DNA of 64,000 nucleotides from an uncultured Desulfobacterales bacterium. GTDB taxonomy: Bacteria; Desulfobacterota; Desulfobacteria; Desulfobacterales; SpSt-501. The DNA is taken from the NCBI GenBank assembly GCA_938048455.1, contig CALIUY010000012.1, positions 380,489-444,488 of the forward strand, in the 5' to 3' direction. Each line of letters starts with the position of its first letter. Positions within the stretch are counted from its first letter, which is position 1. The position numbers and the translations under genes are program-made. This document shows, piece after piece, positions 52,808 to 60,702 of the stretch. The notes below the pieces were generated by a model, which worked only from the letters and a program-made list of their open reading frames with translations, was not told where the DNA came from and searched no databases.

Positions 52808-55800
52808 CTATCGGGCGATCGTGCCGCTTTCGATCTCCTCCATCCCCGGGATGAAGGGCTGAATGATCCGGACCGGAAGGAGAATCGTGCGTTTGAGCAT
52901 CTCGAGCAGGCTCGTTCCGACGGCCTCCGGGGAGAGGGGCACGATCTTCGGATCCTTCAGATCGCCCGTCGCTTTCATCGGCACCGCCACCAGCCGGCCG
53001 CCCAGGATCCAGCCCAGTCCGGGGATGCGGTTCACGATGCGGTCGATCGTCTTGAAGGGGGAGACCATCACGGTGAAATCGAGGTTGCGGCGCAAAAGAT
53101 CGATTTCGCCCCGGCCGCCCATCCACAGCGTGGGCCCGTCGATCGTCCACTCGCGGACGGAGAGTTTTCCGCCGGCGAGCTCCAGCTCGGCCGTCGAGCG
53201 CCGGTAGTCGAAGCCGCGGCTTTCGAAGTCGGGAAGCGAGCCGCGGTAGATCTCGGTCAGGTTGAGCACGGTGAAAAGCCGGGCGAAGAAGAGGGATTTG
53301 CGGATGGTCCCGTCTTCGGCGACGAAGCGGAAGCTTCCCTTGGCCGACCGCAGAAGCTCTTCGATCTTTCCCCGCGCCTCGAGGGCGCCGTCGAGGTTGA
53401 AATTGCCGCTCACGAAACTCGCCTCGCTCGTCAGGCAGGGGATCGTCTCCTCGAGAGGGCGGGCATCGACGACGGGAACGAGGTAGCCGTCGATCGCGCC
53501 GCCGGCGAAGCCCACCCGGCCCATGAAGAGCATACCGCAGAGGGCGCCGCGCTCGATCCAGGCGACCCCCTCTCCCCCCCCGGGCTCGAGGCTCAGCCGC
53601 AGGGGGGCGATTTCGATCCCCTCGATCAGCGCGCGTTCCACGGCGAGCCGGATCCGACCGGTCGGCTCGGGGCGGCCCGACCCGCGGCGGCGGGCGAGCG
53701 GTTCGAGATCTTCGATGAGGCGCGGGACATCGAGCTCGGACGCCGCCAGATCGAGCGCCAGGCGGAGTTCCTTCCCGCCGGATTCGATCGTCCCGTCGAC
53801 CCGCGCGGAATTGATCCCCAGGCCGGCTTCGAGCCCCGCGAGCGCAAGGCGAACCCCGCCGGGAGGCTCTTGCCGGTTGTCGGCTTGCAGCTTTCCCCCG
53901 GCGAGGCGGAGCGGGGCTCCGAGAAAAGGGCCGGCGAGAAAGAAGTCTTCCGGGGCGGCCTCGAAGGCCAGGCGTGCAACGCCGCTTCCGCTCAAGGGCA
54001 GGTCGATCTCGACATCCGAGAGCCGGAGCGCGCCGCCCGCGCTTCCGATATCGGAGAGCTCCGCCCTCCCCTGCGGCAGAAGACGCAGCAAAGCGAGGAA
54101 TTCCGCCGCCTCGATCCGCCCTTCCGGCGTCACGAAGCGGAAGCGGCCTCCGGGGTCGAAGGCCAAAACCGCATCCCGGGCCGTTGTGCCGCCGAAGCTC
54201 AGGCTCTTCCCGGAAAGCGAAAACCTCTCCCCGGCGAGCACCGCCTCGGCGGCGCGGAGCGCGAAGCGGCCGGACGGGAAGGTACCTTCGATGGCGGCTT
54301 CCTCGATCGAGGTCCGCAGAAAGAAGCTTTCGGCCTCCGGTCGCGTAAAGGGAATGCGGGCTTCCAGATCCCGCGCCTGCAAGGTTCCGGTTGCGTCCTG
54401 CGGGTGCAGCCATGCTGCGGCCGGCGCGGCGGTGGCGATGAGCCAGAGGAGGTCCCGGGCCTCGACATGGAGGCGCGCGGCCTTGACGTCGACGCCGGAA
54501 TCCTTCGCCCAGCGGAAAGCGCCCTCGAGGCTGGACACCCGCGAGCGGGATAGCTCGATTCCGGGGCTGCGAAAGGCGAGAGCTGCGCCGCGAAGCTCGA
54601 TCCCCGCCTGCTCCACTTTGAGCGGGCCGGGGAGAACGTCCGCCTCCAGGGCAAGCCCGCGCAGGTCGCCTGCGGCGGAAAGCCGCCAGGTGGCCGGCCT
54701 GTGCGGCTCGCCCGCGAAGCGCAGCTGCCGCAGCGAAAGCCGGCCGCGCTCCACGCTGAGGCCGCCTGCGGGGAGCAGGCGGGAAAAAAGGGCTCCCGCC
54801 TGGGGCAGATCGATCTCGGCCTCGTCGGCGGCCGCCTCGAGGCGGATGTCGCCTTCGGCGCCAACCAGACCCTCGAATCCCAGTCCCCGGAAGCGGGACG
54901 CCCCGACCTCGGCCGCCACCCCCGCGACCCGCAGCTGCTTTCCCGCGAGATCGAAGCTGCCGCCCCGGAGGGCGATCGGCTCCGGAAGCGGAAGGTAGCG
55001 CCCCCGGAGATCGAGCTCGCGGGCGCTGACGGAGACCTCCACATCCTCGTGCGTGCCGCTCACTTTCAGTCTGCCCCGCGCGGTGCCGGAGAAATCGCGC
55101 ACGAGAGCCATCTGCTCCCGGAAGGCGGGGATGCGGACCAGACGCGCAAGCAGCTCCGGCAGCGGGGAGAGCTCGGCTTCGACGGCGATGTCGAGGTCGA
55201 GGAGCGGATCGGCCGCGGAGAGGCCGACGTCGAGGCGGCCCTCGGTCCCGTTCGCGCCGAGCGTCCGGGCGGAAAGCTTCCGGCCGTGGAGGATGCCGTG
55301 CTCGATCCGCGCCTCCCCGTTCACCGCCTCCAGGTCGAGATCGACCCAGGGCAACCGGATGCGGCCCCCCTCGAGCCGGCCGCGGATCCAAAGCGTCTTC
55401 AGCCGGTCGAGGTCGGACCAAGTGTCGCCTGCGAGACGGACCTCGACCTCGGGGGCGTTTCCCGCCCGGAGAACCTCGAAAATGAGGCGCACGTCCTCGA
55501 AGTCGCCGAGCAGAGCCAGGGCTGCCGCGCGAGCCCCTTCCACCTCGGCCCGCCCGGCGATCGCGACCTGGATGTGCGGCGTGAGGCGCTGGTCCACGAC
55601 CGCCTCGAGCGTGAGCGCGGCCGTCGGGCGCCGGAAGGAAAGGGCGGGGACCGAAAGAAGCCGCCGCGGGCCTTCCTGCTCGATCCGGGCCTCGAGCCGC
55701 TCGATCGCCAGATGCGTCGCACGGCCTGCGGTTTCGAGCCGAAGATCGGCGGCCTCGACCGCCAGGGTGATCGAGGAGGCGTCGGCGGCGCGGAAGACGG

Positions 55801-56545
55801 CCTCGGCCTGCAGGGTCTCGATGGCGCCCGCGGCGATCAACAAGGGCCCGCCGGGCCGGAAGATTTCCTGAAGCCGCGCGGGGTTGACCCCGCGGGTCAG
55901 CAGTTGCGCCCGGATCGGTCCGGCTTCGCTTTCGAGGCGCCCCGAAAAGGAGAAGAAATCGATTCCCTCGGCCGCACCCGAGGCCGACCAGGAAAGCTCC
56001 TCGCCGTCACGCTCGATGGTGAGCGCGAGGTCCCGGAAGAGAAAAACCCGCCCGCCGCCTTCCTCCAGCAGAAGCCGCCCGCCCCGAAGGTCGATCCGGG
56101 CGGCCGGAAGCGATCGGGCGATTCCTGCGGCGAGGCGCGGAAACGCGGAAGCCTCCGGCCATCCGGCCGAGGGGCTCCCCTCCGTGGGAAGCGCCGCGCG
56201 GATCACCGGGGCCTCGAGCGCGATCGCCGCAAGCGCGATCCGACCGCGGAGCAGGGCGAAGGGGTCGAGGCAGAATTCGAGCCGCGGGGCCTCGAGCGTC
56301 GGCCCCTGGGGCCGGGAAAGCCGGAGCTCTTCGAGGGTCGCACAAAGGCCGGGGATGAGCCGCACGCGGAGGGTGTCGAAGGAGACGCGCGCCCCGGTTT
56401 CGGCGTCCAGGCGTTTTTCGAGGAAGCGCCGCGCCCCGGGGGAGTTCGCGACCGCCGTGGGGAAGACGACGAGCAGGAGGACGGCGAGGAAGGCGGCCAC
56501 GCCGAGGGCGAGAAGACCGATCTTGATCCGCGCCGGGATGCGCAT
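52808..56545 (-). CDS. AsmA-like inner-membrane-anchored envelope protein
   Basis: 1245 residues. An N-terminal membrane anchor (about 8-32) is followed by an AsmA N-terminal-type opening (ARRFLEKRLDAETGARVSFDTLRVRL), a very long periplasmic beta-rich body of repeated short strands, and an AsmA-like C-terminal region with FVAEDGTIRKS, DYRRSTAELELAGGKL and MGGRGEIDLLRRNLDFTVMVSPF. This is the TamB/YhdP/AsmA superfamily, thought to bridge lipids between inner and outer membrane. A C8 run lies within it (53574-53581). It is a single gene, divergent from the Fe-S assembly pair. Confidence 0.87.
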   Translation of the reverse strand: MRIPARIKIGLLALGVAAFLAVLLLVVFPTAVANSPGARRFLEKRLDAETGARVSFDTLRVRLIPGLCATLEELRLSRPQGPTLEAPRLEFCLDPFALLRGRIALAAIALEAPVIRAALPTEGSPSAGWPEASAFPRLAAGIARSLPAARIDLRGGRLLLEEGGGRVFLFRDLALTIERDGEELSWSASGAAEGIDFFSFSGRLESEAGPIRAQLLTRGVNPARLQEIFRPGGPLLIAAGAIETLQAEAVFRAADASSITLAVEAADLRLETAGRATHLAIERLEARIEQEGPRRLLSVPALSFRRPTAALTLEAVVDQRLTPHIQVAIAGRAEVEGARAAALALLGDFEDVRLIFEVLRAGNAPEVEVRLAGDTWSDLDRLKTLWIRGRLEGGRIRLPWVDLDLEAVNGEARIEHGILHGRKLSARTLGANGTEGRLDVGLSAADPLLDLDIAVEAELSPLPELLARLVRIPAFREQMALVRDFSGTARGRLKVSGTHEDVEVSVSARELDLRGRYLPLPEPIALRGGSFDLAGKQLRVAGVAAEVGASRFRGLGFEGLVGAEGDIRLEAAADEAEIDLPQAGALFSRLLPAGGLSVERGRLSLRQLRFAGEPHRPATWRLSAAGDLRGLALEADVLPGPLKVEQAGIELRGAALAFRSPGIELSRSRVSSLEGAFRWAKDSGVDVKAARLHVEARDLLWLIATAAPAAAWLHPQDATGTLQARDLEARIPFTRPEAESFFLRTSIEEAAIEGTFPSGRFALRAAEAVLAGERFSLSGKSLSFGGTTARDAVLAFDPGGRFRFVTPEGRIEAAEFLALLRLLPQGRAELSDIGSAGGALRLSDVEIDLPLSGSGVARLAFEAAPEDFFLAGPFLGAPLRLAGGKLQADNRQEPPGGVRLALAGLEAGLGINSARVDGTIESGGKELRLALDLAASELDVPRLIEDLEPLARRRGSGRPEPTGRIRLAVERALIEGIEIAPLRLSLEPGGGEGVAWIERGALCGMLFMGRVGFAGGAIDGYLVPVVDARPLEETIPCLTSEASFVSGNFNLDGALEARGKIEELLRSAKGSFRFVAEDGTIRKSLFFARLFTVLNLTEIYRGSLPDFESRGFDYRRSTAELELAGGKLSVREWTIDGPTLWMGGRGEIDLLRRNLDFTVMVSPFKTIDRIVNRIPGLGWILGGRLVAVPMKATGDLKDPKIVPLSPEAVGTSLLEMLKRTILLPVRIIQPFIPGMEEIESGTIAR

Positions 56546-56591
56546 CCGAGGGCTCTTTTCGGGTCGCAGACTGGAGTGTTGCCGAGCTCTT

Positions 56592-56621
56592 CCCTTACCC
56601 GCAGAGGCCGCGCGAAGTCAA
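56592..56621 (-). promoter_or_regulatory. Promoter of the AsmA-like gene
   Basis: On the minus strand: TTGACT (56621-56616), an 18-bp spacer, then TAAGGG (56597-56592), giving a leader of about 40 nt. Confidence 0.5.
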
Positions 56622-56635
56622 ACGGCGCTCCGCGG

Positions 56636-56665
56636 TTGCAACCGGCGGCCGAAAGGGAGTATAGA
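56636..56665 (+). promoter_or_regulatory. Promoter of the Fe-S assembly operon
   Basis: TTGCAA (56636-56641), an 18-bp spacer, then TATAGA (56660-56665). The start site is near 56672, at the foot of a stem-loop, so the mRNA would begin with structure. Confidence 0.5.
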
Positions 56666-56673
56666 TCGCCCTG

Positions 56674-56734
56674 CCCGAATCGGCCTTCCGTGATTCGGGG
56701 GATGCTTGCGCTTCGGGAGGATCGAAAACCCGAG
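56674..56734 (+). promoter_or_regulatory. Structured leader with alternative hairpins
   Basis: CCCGAATC (56674-56681) pairs perfectly with GATTCGGG (56692-56699). A second pairing, TTCGGG (56712-56717) with CCCGAG (56729-56734), including one wobble, reaches the Shine-Dalgarno GAGGAGAAGG. ATTCGGG and CCCGA could also cross-pair, so the two states may exclude each other. Confidence 0.4.
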
Positions 56735-56746
56735 GAGAAGGTCGCG

Positions 56747-57262
56747 ATGATGTACAATCAGGTCGTGATGGATCATTTCCGCAATCCCCGCAATGTCGGG
56801 GTGATCGAGGAGGCGGACGGGGTGGGCGAGGTCGGCAATCCCCTCTGCGGGGACATGATGACCATCTACCTCAAGATCCGCGACGAGAGGATCGAAGACA
56901 TCAAGTTCCAGACCTTCGGCTGCGGCTCGGCGATCGCCGTCTCGAGCATGCTGACCGAGATCGCCAAGGGCAAGACGATCGAGGAGGCCAAACGCATCAC
57001 CAACCGGGATGTGGCCGAGGCGCTCCAGGGGCTGCCGAAGAACAAATTGCACTGCTCCAACCTCGGCGCCGACGCCCTGCAGATGGCCATCCGCGACTAC
57101 GAGGCCCGCAAGGCGGGGATCCGGCGGCCCGAGCTCAAACGCAAGGACGAGCACGAGCACTCCCACGGCGACAAGTGCTACTGCCCCTATTGCGATGTCG
57201 AAGTCGACGAGGGGGCCACCTTCTGCGAGGCCTGCCAGCACGAGCTGAAGGAAGACCATTGA
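56747..57262 (+). CDS. IscU/NifU-like Fe-S scaffold with C-terminal zinc-ribbon tail
   Basis: 171 residues. The scaffold domain (about 1-125) holds the three cluster cysteines Cys34 (GNPLCGD, with Asp36), Cys59 (FGCGSAIA) and Cys103 (LHCSNLGADAL). After a charged linker and a His-rich stretch (DEHEHSHGDK, 134-143) comes a zinc ribbon CPYC(146-149)...CEAC(160-163), not found in ordinary IscU. The Met-Met start at 56747 or 56750 follows GAGGAGAAGG. It is 31 bp ahead of the desulfurase-like gene, its usual partner. It builds [Fe-S] clusters for transfer. Confidence 0.88.
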   Translation: MMYNQVVMDHFRNPRNVGVIEEADGVGEVGNPLCGDMMTIYLKIRDERIEDIKFQTFGCGSAIAVSSMLTEIAKGKTIEEAKRITNRDVAEALQGLPKNKLHCSNLGADALQMAIRDYEARKAGIRRPELKRKDEHEHSHGDKCYCPYCDVEVDEGATFCEACQHELKEDH

Positions 57263-57293
57263 TCCGCCGGGCGATGTCCGGGGAGGCCGCGCG

Positions 57294-58472
57294 ATGAGCT
57301 TCATCAACCTGGACCACATCTCCGCCAACCCGCTTTTGCCCGAGGTGAAGCGGGCGATGATCGCGGCGATCGAGCACGACTACCACAACCCCTCGAGCCA
57401 GCACCGGCGGGGGGAGGAGGCGGCCGCGGCACTCGAGCAGGCCCGCGCCGAGGTCGCGCGGTTGGTGAACGCCGAGGATCCCCGGGAGATCGTCTTCACC
57501 TCGGGGGGCACCGAGTCGGTCAATCACGCGATCAAGGGGGTGGCGCTTGCCAACGCCGAGCGGGGCCGGCACATCGTCACCACGAACATCGAGCACAACG
57601 CCGTGATCCGCAGCCTCCGGCGGCTCAAGTCGCAAGGCTTCACGGTGACGAGCCTCTCGGTCGACGCCCACGGCCGTGTGAACCCCGCGGCCGTGGCCGA
57701 GGCGATCACGCCGGAGACGATCCTCGTCTCGGTCATGCACGCCAACAACGAGACCGGCACGCTGCAGCCGATCGCCGAGATCGCCGCGATCGCCCGCGCA
57801 AGGAAGGTGCTCTTCCACACCGACGCCGTGGACTCGGTGGGAGTCGTGCCCTTCGATGTGCGGGAGATCGGGGCCGATCTGGTGAGCTTCGCCGCCAATG
57901 CTTTCTACGGGCCGACCGGTGTGGGCGGGCTCTATATCCGCAAGGGGGTGAAGATCTTTCCGCTTCTCGACGGCGGGGTCCAGGAGCACAACAAGCGCGC
58001 CGGGACCGAGAACCTGGTCGGGATTCTCGGCATGGCGGCCGCGGCCGCCCTCGCCCGGCGCGAGCTCGCCTCCCGCATGGCCCATCTGTCGCGGCTGAAA
58101 GCGCTCTTTCTTGAGGGGCTCGCGGCGGAGATCGACGAGGTGATCGTAAATACGCACCCCGTGCACAGCCTGCCGCACCTCGTCTCGGCCTCCATCCGCT
58201 ACGTCGAGGGGGAGAGCGTCATGCTCATGCTCGACGACGAGGGCTTCGGGGTCTCAACCCGTTCGGCCTGCGCGACAGGGTCGCTGCGGGCCTCGCACGT
58301 GCTGCTCTCGCTTGGATTGAGCCACGCCGACGCCCAGGGGACGATTCTCGTTTCCTTCGGGCTCGAGAACACCGCGGAGGACGTGCGCCGTTTTCTTTCC
58401 GCGCTCAAGAAGGTCGTCGCCACCCTGCGCGGCATCTCGCCCCTGTACCGCAAGAACGCCTCCACGGGTTGA
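57294..58472 (+). CDS. Cysteine desulfurase homologue lacking the PLP lysine
   Basis: 392 residues of the NifS/IscS fold. Conserved: GGTESVNHAIKG (about 71-82), His101 (IEHNAV), Asn151 (HANNETG), Asp177 (FHTDAVDS), the GTEN loop (237-240) and the catalytic-cysteine loop STRSACATGS (Cys326). The internal aldimine site is not conserved. Where IscS has S-G-H-K-x-Y-G-P, this protein reads A-A-N-A-F-Y-G-P (200-207), so Ala203 replaces the PLP lysine and Asn202 its histidine; Asp180 replaces the conserved Gln. The same loss is known from Archaeoglobus fulgidus IscS, and both share the N-terminal S-A-x-P and C-terminal SPLYR features. It probably cannot work by the standard mechanism. Confidence 0.87.
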   Translation: MSFINLDHISANPLLPEVKRAMIAAIEHDYHNPSSQHRRGEEAAAALEQARAEVARLVNAEDPREIVFTSGGTESVNHAIKGVALANAERGRHIVTTNIEHNAVIRSLRRLKSQGFTVTSLSVDAHGRVNPAAVAEAITPETILVSVMHANNETGTLQPIAEIAAIARARKVLFHTDAVDSVGVVPFDVREIGADLVSFAANAFYGPTGVGGLYIRKGVKIFPLLDGGVQEHNKRAGTENLVGILGMAAAAALARRELASRMAHLSRLKALFLEGLAAEIDEVIVNTHPVHSLPHLVSASIRYVEGESVMLMLDDEGFGVSTRSACATGSLRASHVLLSLGLSHADAQGTILVSFGLENTAEDVRRFLSALKKVVATLRGISPLYRKNASTG

Positions 58473-58481
58473 GGGCCGCCG

Positions 58482-59207
58482 ATGGCGGAGCAGCCCTTCG
58501 ACCGCATCGCCCGCGACTACGAGGCGATCCACGAAAAAAGCCTTCCCCCCGGGGTCCACAGCGAGGAATTCGTTCGACAGAAGGCCGAGACCCTCGCCCC
58601 CCTGATTGTTCCGGAGGCGGGGGCGGAATTCGACTACCTCGATTTCGGTTGCGGCAACGGAAGGCTTTTCGCCGCGCTGGCGCGGCATCCCCGCCTGCGG
58701 GCGGCTCTGGAAACCGGGCGGCTGCGTTTCTTCGGCTACGACCCCTCGGGGGAGTCGATCACCGCGGCCCGCGAGATCGTGGCCCCCCTTCCGGTCAGGC
58801 TCGCAAGCCGCCTGGAGGAGTTTCCGCCGCAGGCGCGCTTCGATCTCGTCGTAAGCTGCAATGTTTTCCACCACATCGCCTCCGCCGAGCGGCCGCAAGC
58901 GGTGGAAAGGCTGCGCGGGTTGCTCAAGCCGGCGGGCCGGGTTCTGATCTGGGAGCACAACCCCTTCAACCCCTTCGCGCGGATCGTCGTGCGCGCCTGC
59001 CCCTTCGACCGCGGGGCGGTGCTGCTTTCGCTCGCCGAGGCGAGCGCCCTCTTTGCGCGCGCCCGTCTGCGGCGGGTCGCCCATGCCTACGTGAACGTCG
59101 TCCCGCCCGGCTGGCGACGCTTCCCCGGGGCGACGCGGCTCGAGCGCGGTCTTTCCCGCCACCCCCTGGGCGCCCAGTACTGGGCGCTGTTCGTGCGCGA
59201 TGCGTAA
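58482..59207 (+). CDS. Class I SAM-dependent methyltransferase
   Basis: 241 residues. Motif I is YLDFGCGNGRLF, the post-I acidic region is FFGYDPSGES, and motif post-II is FDLVVSCNVFHHI. The C-terminal sequence includes LIWEHNPFNPFARIVVRACPFD, a stretch I associate with ubiquinone/glycan-type methyltransferases of cluster biosynthesis. Substrate unknown. The gene begins 10 bp after the desulfurase-like gene and its stop overlaps the next methyltransferase start by 8 bp, so the whole plus-strand run is one operon. Confidence 0.87.
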   Translation: MAEQPFDRIARDYEAIHEKSLPPGVHSEEFVRQKAETLAPLIVPEAGAEFDYLDFGCGNGRLFAALARHPRLRAALETGRLRFFGYDPSGESITAAREIVAPLPVRLASRLEEFPPQARFDLVVSCNVFHHIASAERPQAVERLRGLLKPAGRVLIWEHNPFNPFARIVVRACPFDRGAVLLSLAEASALFARARLRRVAHAYVNVVPPGWRRFPGATRLERGLSRHPLGAQYWALFVRDA

Positions 59208-59850
59208 CCCGGCCGCCCTTGCCTGGAGGATCTACCGCGGGGCCCCGCTTCCCGTCCGCCTGCACGTACTCGTCCGCGCCCTCACCTGCCCGTTCGGCGC
59301 CCTCGTCGCACGCTTCCCGCCGGAAGGAAGCGCACTCGACGTGGGCTGCGGGCACGGGCTGCTCGGGCACCTGCTCGCCCGCGACCCCCGCAGGCCGCGG
59401 TTGCATCTTGCGGGTGTCGACCACGACGCGGCGAAGATCCGTGCCGCCCGAGCCTTGGCCGCACCGCGTGCGCGCTTCTGGGCCCTTCCCCTCGAGGCGC
59501 TGCCCGAGGCGGCTTTCGATTTCGTCTCCATCGTGGATGTTCTCTACACCGTGCGCCGGGAGGCCTGGCCCGCCCTGCTCGCCGGCTGCCGCCGCGTGCT
59601 CAAGCCCGGCGGGGTGCTCCTGCTCAAGGAGGTGATCGACCGGCCGCGCTGGAAGCACCGCGCGATCCTGCTTCAGGAGACGATCTCGGTCGGGCTGCTC
59701 GGGATCACCCGGGGCGATCCCCCCCACTTCGCGTCCCCGGCGGGCTATGCCCGCGCCCTGCGGGAGTCGGGCTTTTCCCCCTTCGAGGAAACCTCTCTCG
59801 CTTCATTTCACTGGATCAGCCATTACCTGATCCTCGCCCGCCGCCGCTGA
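59200..59850 (+). CDS. Class I SAM-dependent methyltransferase, second
   Basis: 216 residues. Motif I ALDVGCGHGLLGHLLA, motif II HLAGVDHDAAKI and SIVDVLYTVRREAWPALLAGCRRVLKPGG are clear. It is distinct from its upstream neighbour, not a copy. Translational coupling to it suggests action on the same or a related substrate, possibly an envelope polyprenyl-linked sugar given the adjacent glycosyltransferases; this is an inference from location. Its end overlaps the convergent deacetylase gene by 48 bp. Confidence 0.85.
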   Translation: MRNPAALAWRIYRGAPLPVRLHVLVRALTCPFGALVARFPPEGSALDVGCGHGLLGHLLARDPRRPRLHLAGVDHDAAKIRAARALAAPRARFWALPLEALPEAAFDFVSIVDVLYTVRREAWPALLAGCRRVLKPGGVLLLKEVIDRPRWKHRAILLQETISVGLLGITRGDPPHFASPAGYARALRESGFSPFEETSLASFHWISHYLILARRR

Positions 59851-60702
59851 ACCGCCCGCACCGCGAAAGCCGCAAAGCAGGATCCCGCCTCGGGCGAGGA
59901 AGGCCCGCACGCGGGGCGAAGTGAGCGCCCGGAGCTCTTCCTCGTGGCCGTAGCCCCAGGCGGCGACCTCGGGCAGGCCGGGGACGAGGCCGGGGTGGCA
60001 CATGAGCTCGGTCGTCGTGCCTTCCTCGAGGCCGGAGAGCAAAGCGAGCAGCCGCTCCTCGGTGAGGTGCCCGCCGTCGAGAAAGCCCGCGAAGCGGAGG
60101 GGCGGAGGGAGGCGCCGCCGCCGACGGGCGCGCGCGCAGAGCAGCCTCAGGGCCAAAAGGCCGGGCAGCCGCGGCAGGCGCGCCGCGGGCACGCCGCCGG
60201 GGGGGATGCGCTCGGCGGGGAGGCGTACCGTTTCGATCCCGAAGCGCGTGGCCAGATCCGCGATGCGCTCGAAGACCCCGGGCAGGAGATGGACGTGCTG
60301 GTGGCTGTCGAGGTGCGAGGGGACGAGGCCTGCGGCGCGGATGCGCTCGATCTGCAGGCGCGCCTCGGTTTCCAGATCCTCCCCGCGGATGCGGCCGGAG
60401 AGCCAGCGCCGGGCGAAAGCCCCGGCCGAAGGAGGAAGCCTTCCGTCGGGGCCGCAGAGCGTGTTTTTCGGTCCGGAAAGGGCCCGCTCGGCGACGAAGG
60501 CGAGATGGACGCCCACCTCCAGCCGGGGTGCGCCGCGCAGGCGGAGCACGGCGTTGTCGAAGCCGCGGCCCGTGGCGAGAAGCGAGGCCGCGGTCACGAT
60601 CCCCTCGCGGTGGGCGCGGAGGATGCCCGCGTTCACCTCCGCGCACAGGCCGAGGTCGTCGGCGTTGACGATCAACCGCGGGGGAGCTCGGCGTTCAATC
60701 AT
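59803..60702 (-). CDS. YdjC/ChbG/HpnK-family carbohydrate deacetylase
   Basis: 299 residues. The metal-binding NADDLG (13-18) and SHLDSHQHVHLLP regions are intact, as is ELMCHPG near the C-terminus. Family members remove acetyl groups from amino sugars such as chitooligosaccharides or hopanoid-linked sugars. No hopanoid gene is in this window, so the HpnK label is not justified. The start overlaps the end of the GT2 gene by 8 bp, indicating one operon with it. A large Arg/Pro-rich loop (about 185-200) is unusual. Confidence 0.85.
   Translation of the reverse strand: MIERRAPPRLIVNADDLGLCAEVNAGILRAHREGIVTAASLLATGRGFDNAVLRLRGAPRLEVGVHLAFVAERALSGPKNTLCGPDGRLPPSAGAFARRWLSGRIRGEDLETEARLQIERIRAAGLVPSHLDSHQHVHLLPGVFERIADLATRFGIETVRLPAERIPPGGVPAARLPRLPGLLALRLLCARARRRRRLPPPLRFAGFLDGGHLTEERLLALLSGLEEGTTTELMCHPGLVPGLPEVAAWGYGHEEELRALTSPRVRAFLARGGILLCGFRGAGGSAAAGEDQVMADPVK

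Noticed and set aside
59803..60702. Assignment of the YdjC-type protein as hopanoid HpnK
   Set aside because: No hopanoid or squalene gene in the window; only the superfamily is supported.
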